Below are positions 10,606-23,619 of a stretch of 64,000 nt of DNA, one piece after another. A program made the translations under genes and the position numbers. The notes below the pieces were generated by a model. It searched no databases, was not told the DNA's origin, and saw only the letters and a list, made by a program, of their open reading frames with translations. Each line of letters starts with the position of its first letter. Position 1 is the first letter of the stretch. Source of the stretch: Ladona fulva (lineage: Eukaryota; Arthropoda; Insecta; Odonata; Libellulidae); contig KZ308315.1 of assembly GCA_000376725.2 (NCBI GenBank), positions 443,672-507,671 of the forward strand, given 5' to 3'.

Positions 10606-13600
10606 ATTTTGGATTATAATTGATGATAATTATTAAAATGGACATCACTGTGGCTTAATCGTTTCTATTAAAGTAATTACTATAACTAAAACCTATCATA
10701 ATCATCGCGGTAAACCTTGTCTTAAACATCAGCTTTCCCCATTTTTTAACTGTATATTCAGCCGCTGTCTATGAAGTGATGCTACAGGAGGGGAGTAAGA
10801 AAAATGAGGATATAAAGTAAGAGATGAGGAAAAGAGCGGTGGAAGCGGAAAAGTAAAGGTGGAGGTTAGATCAGGCACATAATCTTCCCTTTTCGGTGTC
10901 AGTATTTTTCTCTTACGCGCCACTTTCATCCCAAATTTTCGGATAGGCCACGTGGGGAGAGGGAGGAAGGCGGAAAGGGTTGTAAAATCGACTCGGTGCC
11001 TGCACCAGAAGAGGAGGAGAGGGTACGGGAGAGTTTGGAACAAGCGGCTGTGTAGGAAGAGGGATTCTTGGTCCTCTCCAGTGGATGCGCCCGGTCGTTG
11101 GGATCTAAGCCAAAATGGTGCCATTTGCCGAAGGGACGGGAATGTATTGGGGGAGAAGAAGAAGGGTTTGTCCTTTTTTACGAAGGGTTGGGATTAAGAT
11201 ATTTTTTACGGTGTGAAGAGGGTGGCGGCAATGTTTTCTGTGGAAAATGTTGGAGGGGATGCACGCTGAGAAAGGATGTGGGTGTACCAGGATAAAGAAT
11301 GAGGATAAAGGTGGAGTTTAACGGTAGCGAAGGAAGGTGGGTGGATGGAAAGTTAACTGGGATAGCTTTATTGTGGAAGAAAGAGTCCGTACTGCTAATA
11401 TAAAAGAATAAACTAACTTAAGTCAAAGTATTCTTTTTTCTGCTAAAAAATAATAAGTTAATTACTTAGATAATTTTGATTCGGTTGGTTGTCTCCAACT
11501 GAGATTATTGGGAGAGACTATATCAAAGATGCTGAACACATTAGAGGTCACGAAACCAAGAAATCATTATCAGAAAGAACATTCATAATTTCTTTTATGG
11601 GATATGGTAATCGATCATTTGACGAGTATTTTGGCATTTTTGATCCACTATTTGATTCAAGTGTTCAACTTTTTCCCCCATCATCCCTGATTATTAATTT
11701 AGGTTTCTTGCCATTGTCAAAGCTTATAACTAAGAATTTTCTAACGTTTACCTTCATGGCAACTCCCTTGATTAGTACCATTTAGTATTTTGTGAGTCAA
11801 AACTGAAAAATGTTTGGGAAAACTAGCTTTCTATGCTCGTTGTTTTCTTAATGGCAATAAAACAGTTAATATTTGACTGCTTCATAATTGTTACTTATTA
11901 ATATAGTACGAAGCTATGAGTGCAAACAGTAAAAACTTTTCCTAAAATTGAGATGATTAAATCCGTCTCTACTTCTGTTCTACAACTAATATACAACCTT
12001 ACATATTTTATCAGCATGAAAGTAGGAAAAAACTATACAAATGGCCATGAGTGGATTTATTCTTTATTACTCAATTTTCCCTTGTTATATATCTTTCCAT
12101 CTTAAGTCCTTGAGCTTTAAATTTCTCTGGAATTCCTAATATTTCATGTGATGGAATTGACAGAGACTGCCAACAATCCAGAAATTTTAAACATTTACTC
12201 CGATCTATCATTCCAAATGTATACGAGGCGAAATAGATTGATGTAAACGTGAGGCAGGCGCTTCTTTCAGTTAGTATTGGAAAGTAATGCGAAATATTTA
12301 GGGGATAAATAAGGAAGTGGAGTATTGTAAACATCGCATATTCCCTGTTAATTGAACGGGAACTCGCGGCACACTACCAAGAGGAACATTGAATACCCAA
12401 TGCAGAAGTGAATCATAAAATAATAATTAACGCTATAACTTTAAAAAGCATTTCAAATTTGAGACAGACGTTCCCCTCCTTTTAAATGATATCCAGCATA
12501 CATCGTTAATTACTGAGCCTCATTGTTAAGTCTTTAATAACTCTTTCAAAAATATTTAAGTCATACGAAACTATTGCAAGGTATTGAATATGTACGTCTA
12601 TGCCATATCATAAAGTAATTAATGACAACTTAAATACAATAAGAGTACTGTATCGCAATAAATCCAATCCCAAACCCCTTCCCTCCTAAAAAAGTAAAAA
12701 TGTTAATAGTTACTTCTCCCATACCTTGAATGATTAACATTAGTTTACCTAATACATATAACAACGCTGTTAGAAGTAAAAGAAAGGAAAGAATTGGCCA
12801 TCGGGAAGAGCCCACAGAGATTCAAAGGAGAAATTATAATTTTCCTTTAACCAAAAAATCTGAAACTCAGCTTTCGGGAGAAGAGGAGGAGAGAGGTTCA
12901 AATTAAACTGGGGTCGCCATAACGCTTTCTTATTCCACCGATTTCGAGGGCCGAAAGAGGTCCTAAAGGTAATTTTCGTCCGAGAGAGAAATTGAATAAA
13001 AATTTTCCGAATTACCCCCCTGATAAAGTTGGTATGCGAGAATTTCCTAATTTGGTTTTAGGAATTACTCGGGAAAGGATTTTATTTTCCTCTAAAAGGG
13101 GACCGATGGAAGTGGCGTGGGGTTTTATCCTTGCCGGCTATCGGAAAAAAGTCGAATGCTTGGATTAAAACGTTCGCATTATATCTGTGTTTTTAATCAC
13201 CGCAGAAGTCTCTCCCGATAATTTCCTCTCTGACGCTCACAGTGGCCCCCGTAAATGAATTTAGGTGGAGGTCTAAAGGAAAAATAGGGTGAATAAATGA
13301 ATGAGAAGGAAACGTAAGGGAAAACTCACAGCGATTCGTGAGGGTTTCCGAATCAATCGATACAGAATTTCTTAACACAATAGAGCCAAAACTCAGTATT
13401 TTTTTGTCAATTAAATAACATACTTCCCTTTCGTTTGTTTTTCCACTAATTAAGTCGTTAATTTACAACATTTTGACTTCTTTTACCTCTCTGGCAAAGA
13501 GATATTTTCTCCTTTATTTTATGCATACAAAGTTGAATGAATGGATTTCGTCGATGAAAAACGTTCTCTTCATTTGGCATTCAATAATGACCTTTACCTC

Positions 13601-14360
13601 TTCCTTACTTCCTTGGTAGGAGGAATTTTCTGAAAAATGGATGACGACTGAATAAAGTTTCTTGATTGGGAATTCGGTAGAAAAGCATTCCTCGTTCTTG
13701 AATATCGAATTCCCATTCAACCAATGAGAACGGGGAGCAATTCATCGAACTATGGTCCCTTGAAAGTCTCGTCTAAAAATGAATCCCTTAAATTTTAGCA
13801 TATGGTACAGCTCGTACGTATCAGATCGCAATGCATCATGATGAATTATCCCTACAAGAATCATGTCATATATTGACAGTTTTTGCCTTACATAAGTGGG
13901 CCTTTCCTAGACTCACTACGTAACTCGAATTCTACGTACGTCGGTGCCAGTTTGGTGCAAGTGTCCCTTTTTTGTGTTTTCCGTGCACTTACAGGACATT
14001 AGACACTACGAGTAAATCTCGTACGTAAATCAAGGTTCACGTGAGTCGAGCTTACGTAAATCAGGAATTGTTTGCACTTAATATTCTAAGTTTCCCTTTT
14101 CAGTTAGTTTATGTATCAAGAAAAAAAACAATAATTTAAACTATATCGATTTATGTAAGGCAAAAGGAAAATAAATTTTGATCGAATGTAATCAACTTTA
14201 TTAAGCTTATTTTAAATTATTTTTTTGGAGAAAAGTATTAAGTATCAGCTACGTGACAAAGGAAATTCTACTCAAATTTTCAATCTTTAACTACATAAAA
14301 ACTTAAAGTTAATTAATTTATTCTGGAACTTATCCATATTTAGCTTAACGGAAACAAAAT
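10606..14360. other. gene-free stretch, GA-rich near 10930-11340
   Basis: A G/A-rich block with frames open on both strands lies at about 10930-11340. It appears low-complexity and not coding. The rest is AT-rich with no feature I can support. Confidence 0.55.
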
Positions 14361-14361
14361 C

Positions 14362-14460
14362 TGTCCTGAAGATGAGGTTGAACCCTCAAAACCGGTCGTG
14401 CTATGCTCAAATATGTTTTCAGTTGACGAAGTGAGATTTTATTTTCATAGAACTAAATAA
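14362..14460 (+). mobile_element. Penelope-like fragment with hammerhead-like core
   Basis: CTGAAGA (14366-14372) is followed by a potential helix II built from GAGG and CCTC, then AAAA in place of the GAAA box, then ACCGGTC (14391-14397). A T-rich 'gagattttattttcat' stretch lies about 40 bp downstream. Order and spacing match the hammerhead-like cores elsewhere in this window. The G-to-A change in the GAAA box should abolish cleavage. Confidence 0.5.
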
Positions 14461-17400
14461 TGGCTAGAGATTATTCTGAAATGGGTACAAGAAATAAAAT
14501 TCTAAAGGCGCCTAATTTAATTCATGAACTGATTTCCAGTAATTTATAGACAAAAATGTGAGTACAGTTCAAATCTCTTTAAATGGAAACAATAAATTTA
14601 TAAATAATAATAATAAATAAATGGGGGTAATACATTATACTTTGTGTTTGGGTTATTAGCAGCGAAGATAACTTTTATTTCCATTGCTAAATTTTAATGC
14701 AATGAGCGTCGAATGAGAATTTCACGAAAATTAAGGGATTCCCATATACACAATTTTTTCTCACAGGAGACATTCTACTCTGTGACATTAAAATCTCTAG
14801 CAAAATAGTTGCCAATATTTTCAAGAAAGCATGAAATGATTGCTTAAAGTATGTATGTAAAGTAAATGGTGACGAGTAATTTTTACGTAAATAGTTTTCT
14901 ATGTAAAGCTCTGCATTTATAATCACCAAGCCAGAGCTTAACTGAAACGACTAGATTCATTGCTCTATAAACTCTATTTTCAATAAATATTCTGGTATAA
15001 TATAATATCTGGTAAACTATTTTTAAGTGGGATATCTTTGGGATTTCAACTCTTGTTTTCCAACCAATTCTCTAGAGCGCAAACATCTGATGAATTGTAC
15101 AGTATCTATTCTCTGTGTCCCAGCGAAAAAAGTTCTTTCATACCAAGTAAACCATTTCAGCTAGCAAGCTATGAACTCCGTTCCAGCAAACTTAAACTCT
15201 GTTACGGCTATTTCTACCCGCAGTAGAGAAGTTGAAGGCACCAACAGATAAAATGAACGCAAGGGGGAAAGTGATAAATATTTGCAAGGAGGAGGCAAGA
15301 TAACGAATGGAGGATATTGGTTGAGCCGGAAGGGTACCCTAATATAAAGGTATCCCCAGCAAGGAAGCTACATGAGGTAGGGTCAAGACAAGAGAGCGTA
15401 AGTAAGATGTTGAATAAAGGGGGTACGGAGCTATATTCCTTGCAAGATGAGAAAGGAAGGTATGAAGGAAAGTATGCTGTGGGGACGGGCTCAGGGATAC
15501 GCTTGTGACAGGGGTTGTCGTGGTATATGAAATGCGAGGGAGTAGGAACCGGCAAATGTAGTTGATACTTGTAGGTTTCTTCGATATTGCCGTGAGACAA
15601 AATGGAGACTCAAAGGCTAGAGCCCACATAAACAGTAACTCAGGAGACTTCATTACATGTAATTCTAACCCACCTACGCTTCAAAGACTGCTCGTCACGA
15701 ATTCTCTTCAAAATTTAAAATTGATTTGTCATATGAAATGAGGATCATACTAAGTTTCTAGTTATTCTATAATCAATGCAAGCAGAAGCCTTATCTGAAT
15801 CTATTAAGAAAGTGGGTTACAAAAATGTTTGTTTTAGTAAACTCACTTAAAGTCATCAAAGGTGATTTATGGCAAAATCTGATAGGGTATTTACAAGTTT
15901 TTCTTTCGAGAGAAAATGTATTCATAAATTCCTTTCTTTCCTTTTTTTAGTAAGAAAAACCAATAAAGTCCGTAAAACGAGTAATCCTTTGTTGATTTAT
16001 ACCTCAAAACGCAAAAAAAGATACATGGATAGTAGAACATTTCATATCATGATTCAATGACTTGAGGGAACAAATTCTTGTAGAAAATAGAACATTCTTT
16101 GCTTCCTAAGAACACCTTGCAGTAGGAAATACAGAATTACTTATGCAGGAATGTTACCGCACAAGCGTACATACATGAAAAGTTTGGTACACATTTTCTC
16201 ATCGGAAGAACAATCAAAGTTTTAATTTCTTATCGGTAGATATTTTACAGAGGAAGATGACTTTCAATTAAATGTATTTGGTATAACAATTTGGTAATTG
16301 ATCTAAACATCAGCAGAACGCGACTACACTGTTTAGGATAACCAAATTAATACTTATTGCACATTTGTCTCAATTTCGGCATTTGCATTTTTACTAAACC
16401 TTCATGACGACACCAAGCCTAAAAAATTCACCCCACTCTATTGACCATATTTCCTTCGCTCTTTATGGCTATCTCATATCAATCACAATGAAAATTCCTT
16501 TCGTTGGAGCAATTCCTCGTAAATTCGCGAGGAGAGAAACAGAGAAGAACTACTACGTTCCATTTCTTTCCAGTCCCGGATATGAGCAATTTGGACTTGG
16601 AAGAAGAAAATGATTCAGCTGGAAAGGAAGAAAATGAAAAAGAGCCGTAAAAAAAGAAAATAAAGAACTGAATGGACAGTGTTCCAGGAGGAGAAGTTTA
16701 CAAAAACAGAAGGGACGCAATAAAAGCTCGCATGGATTGCAAATGCCTTTCGGGCGTGCATAGTTTAACGAGTGTTCTGCTTTGATTTTCCGCTCCGCTA
16801 AAGCAAATAAAAATTTGTAAATGGAGACCTCCTTGCGCGATGATCAACAAGAACCAATGGATCGAAAGAAAGGAAAATTTAATGCTGCAAAAAGATACTC
16901 TGATGAGGTGTTTTTTGTAAAAAACACCTGGGTCCCTTCCTTAAGATGGACCCTCATTCGACTTAATATGACGCAGAATAGAGATGAAGTTACCGATCAT
17001 TTCGCCAAGATAACAAACAAATGTAACGGAAGATTGTACTCAGTTTTCAGTAGCTTTGATGCATTTTTTTACTATGGTACCGAACGTATTAGTTACCTGG
17101 AGCGTAGAGAGGAATCCTCCTTCGGTAAGGTATATTTTAGAATTTGTTTTTAATTCCGAAAACGAAATTTAACTCTAAGTAATTCGAGAACTATTTTTCA
17201 CGACAAGCTGCAGATATTTCCTCAAAAAATCCCAATTTTCCCAAAAATGTGTTAAAATTAACTAAGTATTCCATTTTGTTACTGTACATTTGTGTACCAA
17301 TTATGTTTTGAAATATATAGGTGGGATTGACAGTAGCTTTACAAGGTTTTCATGTCGCTCTATGAATTATTAGGATTTACATTCCCGTATACATTTGTCC

Positions 17401-20400
17401 CATCACCAAGTATTAAATCCATCGTTTCCTGAGCACTAAGAATTATTACCCAAATGTATACAAAATAACCAATAATGTCTGATTGCTGAATAAGCAAGAT
17501 ATTGAAGAGATGCATTCATTTAAAAAATTTCAAAAGGTATAGAATGTTATGTAATTTATTAAGGCCATGGACTTAAATTAAAATAAAGCAAAAGAAAGAG
17601 ACGTGTTCTGAATCGAAGAAAACTTTATTAAGATATGTGTCGAAATTGACGAAAAACTGTAAATGAGTAGAGTTTTTGCCCGATTAAAATTATATTCAAT
17701 TTTAGTATTATGCACAACTGTGAGGTCAATCGAAGACAGAAAAAGATAGAAATGGAAATAAAATGCAGAAATATCAGACATCATAAGATAAACCAACTCC
17801 AAAAGGATCTACGTACATTGGATAATTACTTCTTCAATCAGCACAAGTTGCTATTTTAAGCTCAAAGGTTTGATACTTGTTATCTCGTACCATCATCTAC
17901 TGAGTGGTGCTACCTTGATACCTATTGTATTGTTTCTTGTTGTTTTAAACCCTCTTCTGATATGCATCGTTATGCACCATGCGGGAATGAACCTACACCA
18001 ACGATTACCACCACATGAACGGCAGTTACCCATATTCACCAACCTCCAGCACTGTTTCAACCCCATTTCGAAGTCGTCTCTCCACCGTTGACTGCCCCTA
18101 AAGAAACATGGCCAAACCGTAAGCATCAACTTCAGCCACGTCCCCTCTAAATACTCTCCATTATAAACATTCTCCTTGGAGGTGCGGGCGGCATGCCGTA
18201 ATTAATTCTAAAGCCTCTTACATTTCGCCCTTGTGCGTTTCAACTTTTTCGGCCACCCAAATGACGCACGTACCGCGATGCTAACTTCAACCAGTTCTGG
18301 AAACAAAGGGATCCTCGGGAGCAAAAAGACGGAATCCCTTAAGGGCGGAACATGAGGAAAATTAAGCGGAGGGATAGGTTGAAGGGGGGTTGACATGAAA
18401 CTTTGAGGTCCCCCTCCCCGACTCGCATAGGGTACCTTTAGACCGCTCTCGTGTTCATTACAACGTCCGGGTTTCCAGAGGCTTTTTTCGAAGTGCTCTT
18501 CAGATGAGTTTATTATGAGCCATAATAAAAGATCGATTTTCTACGAGAAAAATTGAAAAATTTTAACTGAAAACAATTGATCCTGCTGAAACTGTCAATT
18601 GTAATCAGAGCTATTGTACATAAAATAATAAATTATAATTTAGCCGCTCTCGCCTTTTTTCTTTAATCTATGAATGTTATTATAAGCTTCACTTTTTCTT
18701 ACAACTTTTAGTCACATTTACCGTTTTGGGAATTAAATATTATTACCTATATAGGTTCTGTTATTCAACGGCAGAATTGGTTAAAATATGTGAAAGGTTA
18801 CACTAAAGAGGTAACATTTCACTACATAAACAGTGACATCTGGAGAGGTATTATTAAATTTTATGTTCATGCATTAAATAAGGTGGTATTTGGGTTTCGG
18901 TTGGGTGGTTCAGGATACAAAATTATCATTAGGAAATTATTATTGGGAGATTTGGTTGGAAGTTGCTAATAAAATTGCTTTAGTCGGATACTCCTATTGT
19001 CTAGCGCGTTTTCTCTGCTGTTTTAACTGGATGCAGTAATAGGAATTAGAATCTCCTGATTCAATTTACTATATGAAGATCTTCTGTTACAACAAAATGT
19101 GAATCATATTGTTAATTACCATCCCCGATATCATCAGCCGGTTCAGTAGATAATAATTGCGATATAATTAACCCGACTGAAAATGGAAACCTATTTGAAT
19201 CTAGATATAGGTATAATTTTTGTATTTACTTACGTAAACATGTAAGAAAAATGCACTGCAAATACGCTAATTAATACAATGGTCTTATGTAAAACACAAC
19301 ATGCATGAACACGCCTCACTGAAGATGGGCCAACTTCTCATCACAGTTTTAGTAGCAAACATTCATATGCATGTACTATTACTTTGCTTATGAAAAAGTA
19401 AGCAAAAAATCACAAAATAATGCTTGTTAAGTGGAGGTTATATGCAGACTATTTGGAACGGTCATAAAACTATATTTACATGCATTTTCAATTCATCAAG
19501 AACATATTAACACCTTTTGTACTGTTTTATTCCACTCTTTTGCATTTCCCATCCTCTGAATAAAGCTTATCTCAGCAGAAATAGATGTAAAGTAATTTAA
19601 ATTAAAGCTGGAGGCTTAAAAATGACTATGATTCTAATACTAAAGTTGCAAAAATCTTTGAATATTACTATGGAGCGTTACATGTGTTGCTAATATAGTT
19701 TTATGTCACGGATTTCTATACAGTTCCTGCCAAATCAATGAGATTACGAGTTCATCGATGTTATATCGAACGAATAGCATATTCACTCTCGGAAGGTTAT
19801 AAGAAAATCCTACGGATACATCGCAGCGACTTTTTACTTACATGGGGAAATACACTCAAGGTATATAAGAATCTTTGAAACTAGTACATCAGTGTGAGAG
19901 GAAAAACCAGCCTAGGGCAGTTGAATTCGCTATGAAACGTACGATACGAAGCTAGGCGCATCATATCTTTTGAAGAGGGTTTAGATTGGGGATCGCTGGA
20001 GGAAAGACGAAAAATGGCTCCAATTCGCCTCCTCGAGGAGCCTAGATTGAAGAGATCGACGTCGGAAATAGAAAGAAGAATTGAACTACCATATTGCAAA
20101 GGAAGGGAGATACACAAAGGGAAAGTGATTGGAGAGATGTTATGGATCATATTCCCCTAGGACTATTCTCGGGTACAAAAGATGAAAAAGAAGATCTATT
20201 GCATCCCGATCAATCGAACGAAATGCTATGTGCTGCAAGTAGTGATGGGAGGGATGTCAGAAGAATGTGGAAAATGAAAATTTCGACAAAAGAGACGGGA
20301 TCTGTAATTTCATTAGGTGTGTAGAAATGTTAGGTACGGAGTATGAAGATGGCAATGTTTCGGAGTGATGATAATTTTTGAAATCGTAAAATATACCAAA

Positions 20401-20404
20401 CATT
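14461..20404. other. gene-free AT-rich stretch
   Basis: No gene was recognised in about 6 kb. A 24-bp palindrome at 16906-16929 is listed separately. Frames at 15214-15653 and 16821-17153 are short and show no domain. A somewhat GC-richer piece lies near 18130-18460. Confidence 0.55.
16906..16929. repeat. 24-bp perfect palindrome after a CTGATGAG box
   Basis: Arms AGGTGTTTTTT and AAAAAACACCT flank a GT centre. The hairpin follows directly on CTGATGAG. This mimics the first box and helix II of a hammerhead, but the GAAA box that should follow is absent (TGGG instead). Confidence 0.8.
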
Positions 20405-20660
20405 CTAATTCTATTACTAGTACATCTACATATACCTATGTGCCCTGTAAGCCGCCTTTCGGCGTGTGGCAGGGGGTGTATGCACCATGATTCTACTTCT
20501 CTAATCGATTACTTTCGCGTATCGTTCGTGGGAGAAATGAAATTTTGAATCGATAGGTTCTAGCGTATATCTCTCTGATTTTCTTCTCCGAATCAGAACG
20601 GTCTATGTAACAGTGAGGACACATTATATCGACTATATCTTCTACGAACGTACCGTCTCT
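20405..20660 (-). mobile_element. truncated LINE 3' end with conserved terminal hairpin
   Basis: On the minus strand this ends in a hairpin (about 20443-20475) with CCCTG/CAGGG outer pairs and a CGCC-TTTC-GGCG inner stem, then a terminal TAGATGTA-type tail near 20407-20420. The same hairpin ends the coding LINE relic at 46749-46782 and recurs at 50848. It belongs to a family of arthropod non-LTR elements that end in this kind of hairpin followed by TAGATGTA. Upstream sequence to about 20660 resembles the element's 3' region, but no reading frame remains. It is a dead 5'-truncated copy. Confidence 0.65.
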
Positions 20661-20689
20661 GATTAGTAAGATGAAATCTCATAAATAAA

Positions 20690-20856
20690 TTATCAGCCAA
20701 TTATAAAATCCACGGAGGAAGGCGTAGTTTTGTGGAACTTCATCTTCAATAAAATAACAGATAGACGGGATTGTACTTTTTCCACAGATTTAATTTTCAG
20801 GCGACCGGTTTCAGCGAGTGATCGCCATCCTCAGGTAATTGGTTATCAGCCAATTA
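20690..20856 (-). mobile_element. short Penelope-like insertion with hammerhead core and 14-bp direct repeats
   Basis: TTATCAGCCAATTA occurs at 20690-20703 and again at 20843-20856, bracketing a roughly 139-bp insert. On the minus strand the insert holds CTGAGGA (20834-20828), a 5-bp helix GGCGA/TCGCT with loop TCAC, then GAAACCGGTC (20812-20803). This is the best preserved hammerhead-like core of the window. The half-palindrome ACCGGT could form a short or dimeric helix III. Downstream sequence ends in 'tctgttattttattgaag'. The insert has no coding capacity. The flanking repeat is best explained as a target-site duplication. Confidence 0.65.
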
Positions 20857-20859
20857 TTT

Positions 20860-22080
20860 TTATTATTATATCAGTCGATACTAAAGATAGTTTTTGATTC
20901 ATCTATAGCCGTCCATGAATACCAATGAACGAAAAATTCGTGCACGAAATACATATTCGTTCAGTGAATTTTTAAAAGAGCGGAAAGCCTCGCTAATACA
21001 GTTTTGTTGGCCGAGCCTAGTGTAATGAAAATAACGGTTAAAACATCACTACTAAATAAGTTTACCGTGTTAGCTTTAGCTTCAGGTCATTCTGGTTGCG
21101 TTGCTTTACGCAAAACACAAAAAATATTCAATATTAATAAAAATATTAAAGATATGTAAGCATCATAGGCTTGGAGGCTCAAATACACCTGACAAGGAGT
21201 GCCTGATAGTATATCCTCCCAAAACTGATATTACATCCTCTTTACTCAAAGCAAGTATCATGAAGTAAAATTATAAAACATCTGGTTCTACGAGTTGGAT
21301 CCCGTGAGATATTCTCAACTCCAAAAAAGTGACCTTTTGCACCAACGAGACTCGTCCTTTAAAAATTAGCACCGACTTCGACTCGGGAAGGATGCAAAAG
21401 AAAAAGTCGTTGAAATCTCCTCGGCCTACAAGTCCTAATCTACCGCCTTTTTTCCTTCCATTCGTCCTGAGGAAACTTTTATGTACGCTCCTCCATTTCA
21501 AACATCCTCTTTCTCTCACTTCTCCGGAGCCCTTCTAAAGCCTTGAGTTTCGCAGAGGAGGACGGATCTTAGTTTAGTCTGCGAGGAGGAGCGGCGGACG
21601 AGAAATAGTGGACGAAAAAACGGAGAACGAAACGTCTTTCTCCAGACTGCTGGTTCGGGTGGGATGAGGGAGCTTCTTCAGAAACGAATTCCGCCTTAGA
21701 AGGCCATGAAAGGACTCTTAGAAAATAAAACGGAAGGGGAAATTCGGGTTCAAATAGAATGGACTCGAAACGAGAGCCGAGATGGAAGTATTTAAAGGAA
21801 GATATTCCTGTATTTGGGGAAAACTCTCGCGGATGCATGAATTCGATGAATAAAAAAAGTAGGCTGAAATACTAAAAAACCGTTCATGAATATTCCTTTG
21901 GATTGCCTCTCTCAGTGGATAAAGAAAACAAGCGTCGATGAAAAAACGCGTGTAATTTAAGCGTTTTCTCCTACATCTACGGTGAAATGATTCTTGATAT
22001 TCATTCTCTATGCACGGAACTGTAGCATATTACTCTAAGTATAGATGTATAGAAGAATTCCAGGTAATCGAGTGAATAGA
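20860..22080. other. gene-free stretch
   Basis: The region at 21270-21840 is purine- or pyrimidine-biased and open in opposing frames. No domain or repeat was recognised. Confidence 0.5.
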
Positions 22081-22107
22081 GAGCAACCAAGGAATACAAC
22101 AATTTCT

Positions 22108-22150
22108 ATAGTGGTTCCGGGTTCGATTCCTGGTGAGTTTACGACTTTTC
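22108..22150 (+). repeat. tRNA-like SINE fragment, B-box half
   Basis: GGGTTCGATTCCTGG near 22119-22133 is a good B box, but no A box precedes it at the right distance. It is probably a 5'-truncated or decayed SINE copy. Confidence 0.45.
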
Positions 22151-23544
22151 GGAGTTCACTTTAGCAACGTGATTCATTTGTCAAGCCAGCTGAATCGTAA
22201 AATAATAAGGTCTTTATTAAAGGCGAGATTGAGACTGAAAAGTCTCTTCTTCCATCTAACCTTGCGTCAATGATTTTATGTACATAAAGACTGGTGTGTA
22301 GGTGAAAAGAAATAGAGAGGAAAACTTTAGAAGGAGTGGATGTAAAAAAAAACCCAAGGTGATATCTTAGAAAAAAATATCCACAGCAGGAAAACACCCT
22401 CAGAGAAGGGGGGTGTGAAAACCCTGCGCAAACCTAAAATAGTAGGTCCTGTCTCAGAAAGCGATCAATAGTCGAGTTAGGAACCAATTCCTAGATTCAA
22501 TGTATTCATTATATTAATACCGTCTATGCAATGTTCCGTTGCTCCAAACGGCTTTTGTGCAACATAAATTAATACATTATATTTATTTTTACAATCATTG
22601 AATATACTTTGCTTTCCAAACTTACGCTAAAGGATGTGAATTTACACGCACATAAACCTTATCAAATTTAAGAAATTGAGAATAAGTTCCTACCGTACAT
22701 TTCATCTGTATTAGTAGTAGTCGTGGGAAAGATTTAATAATAAAGTGTAAACATAAAATAAAAATATTGTGCGAAGTAATACTAAATAGCTTCTGCTTGG
22801 TGATTAGAGAAGAAATGGGATGTTTTAGCAAAGAAAGGTAGTACATTCACTGCAGAACAGAATACATAAACCTTATATAAGAAGAGGAAGGCGAAAAAAT
22901 GGAAAAAATATAGGACAATAAACAACAAATTGATTTATGTTGAACGTAGAAAAAAGACAAAAATCCTGTAAATGATGAAAATTTAACAATCTCACGAGAA
23001 TGCCTGTAAATTAACCACTCCTATCTTGAAGATATCCTACAAGGAGTGATATGCTACAATTCGAAATTTCGATAGAAGGAGCTCCTGCATCAAGCAACAT
23101 AAAATAAACATTGATTCAGTGTTTGGAAATATTAATTAACTAGGCGTACTGCGATAGTTCTAACGGCTTTCATGTATTATAATGGTCTCTTGAGGCGCTG
23201 AATATGAAAACCTCCATTCATAAATAGCTGCTAAGAAATAACAGCAGCACAATCCGTGTGTTTTCTTTATTGGGCTTTAGCAGAGGATAGCAAATTGATT
23301 AATCCAGACACATTTTCCGTAACATCACATTGTTTTGGCGAACTTTCACCGTTTGAGCACTTAGACATTAAATATATATTAAGTATTTTGTTTGTTTCAT
23401 CGTTAACTTGTTCACAAATAATGGAAAATCTAATACCAAGGTAAAAAAATACCAAGACTCCAAAGTGCATCAATAATATTATCTCCATTTTATAATTATT
23501 ATTAATTACTAGCACTGAAAAGCCATAACCGGAAAAGTGAGACT
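22151..23544. other. gene-free AT-rich stretch
   Basis: No coding region or repeat copy was identified. Short frames near 22161-22846 and 23256-23515 show no recognisable domain. Confidence 0.55.
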
Positions 23545-23545
23545 A

Positions 23546-23613
23546 ACTAGTCGAGCGGTGGTACGCTAACCACTCCGCTACCGCAGCCGATTTTAGATTT
23601 GATCATCAAATCT
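23546..23613 (-). repeat. tRNA-like A-box fragment and adjacent 19-bp palindrome
   Basis: On the minus strand, GGTAGCGGAGTGGTTAGCG is a strong A-box and D-arm match, but no B box follows. Beside it (23595-23613) lies a perfect palindrome AGATTTGA-TCA-TCAAATCT. It is probably a truncated SINE head. Confidence 0.5.
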
Positions 23614-23619
23614 CCGGTC

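Noticed and set aside
10729..11124. 131-codon Pro/Leu/Ser-rich minus frame
   Set aside because: It is the complement of GA-rich DNA, with plus-strand frames equally open.
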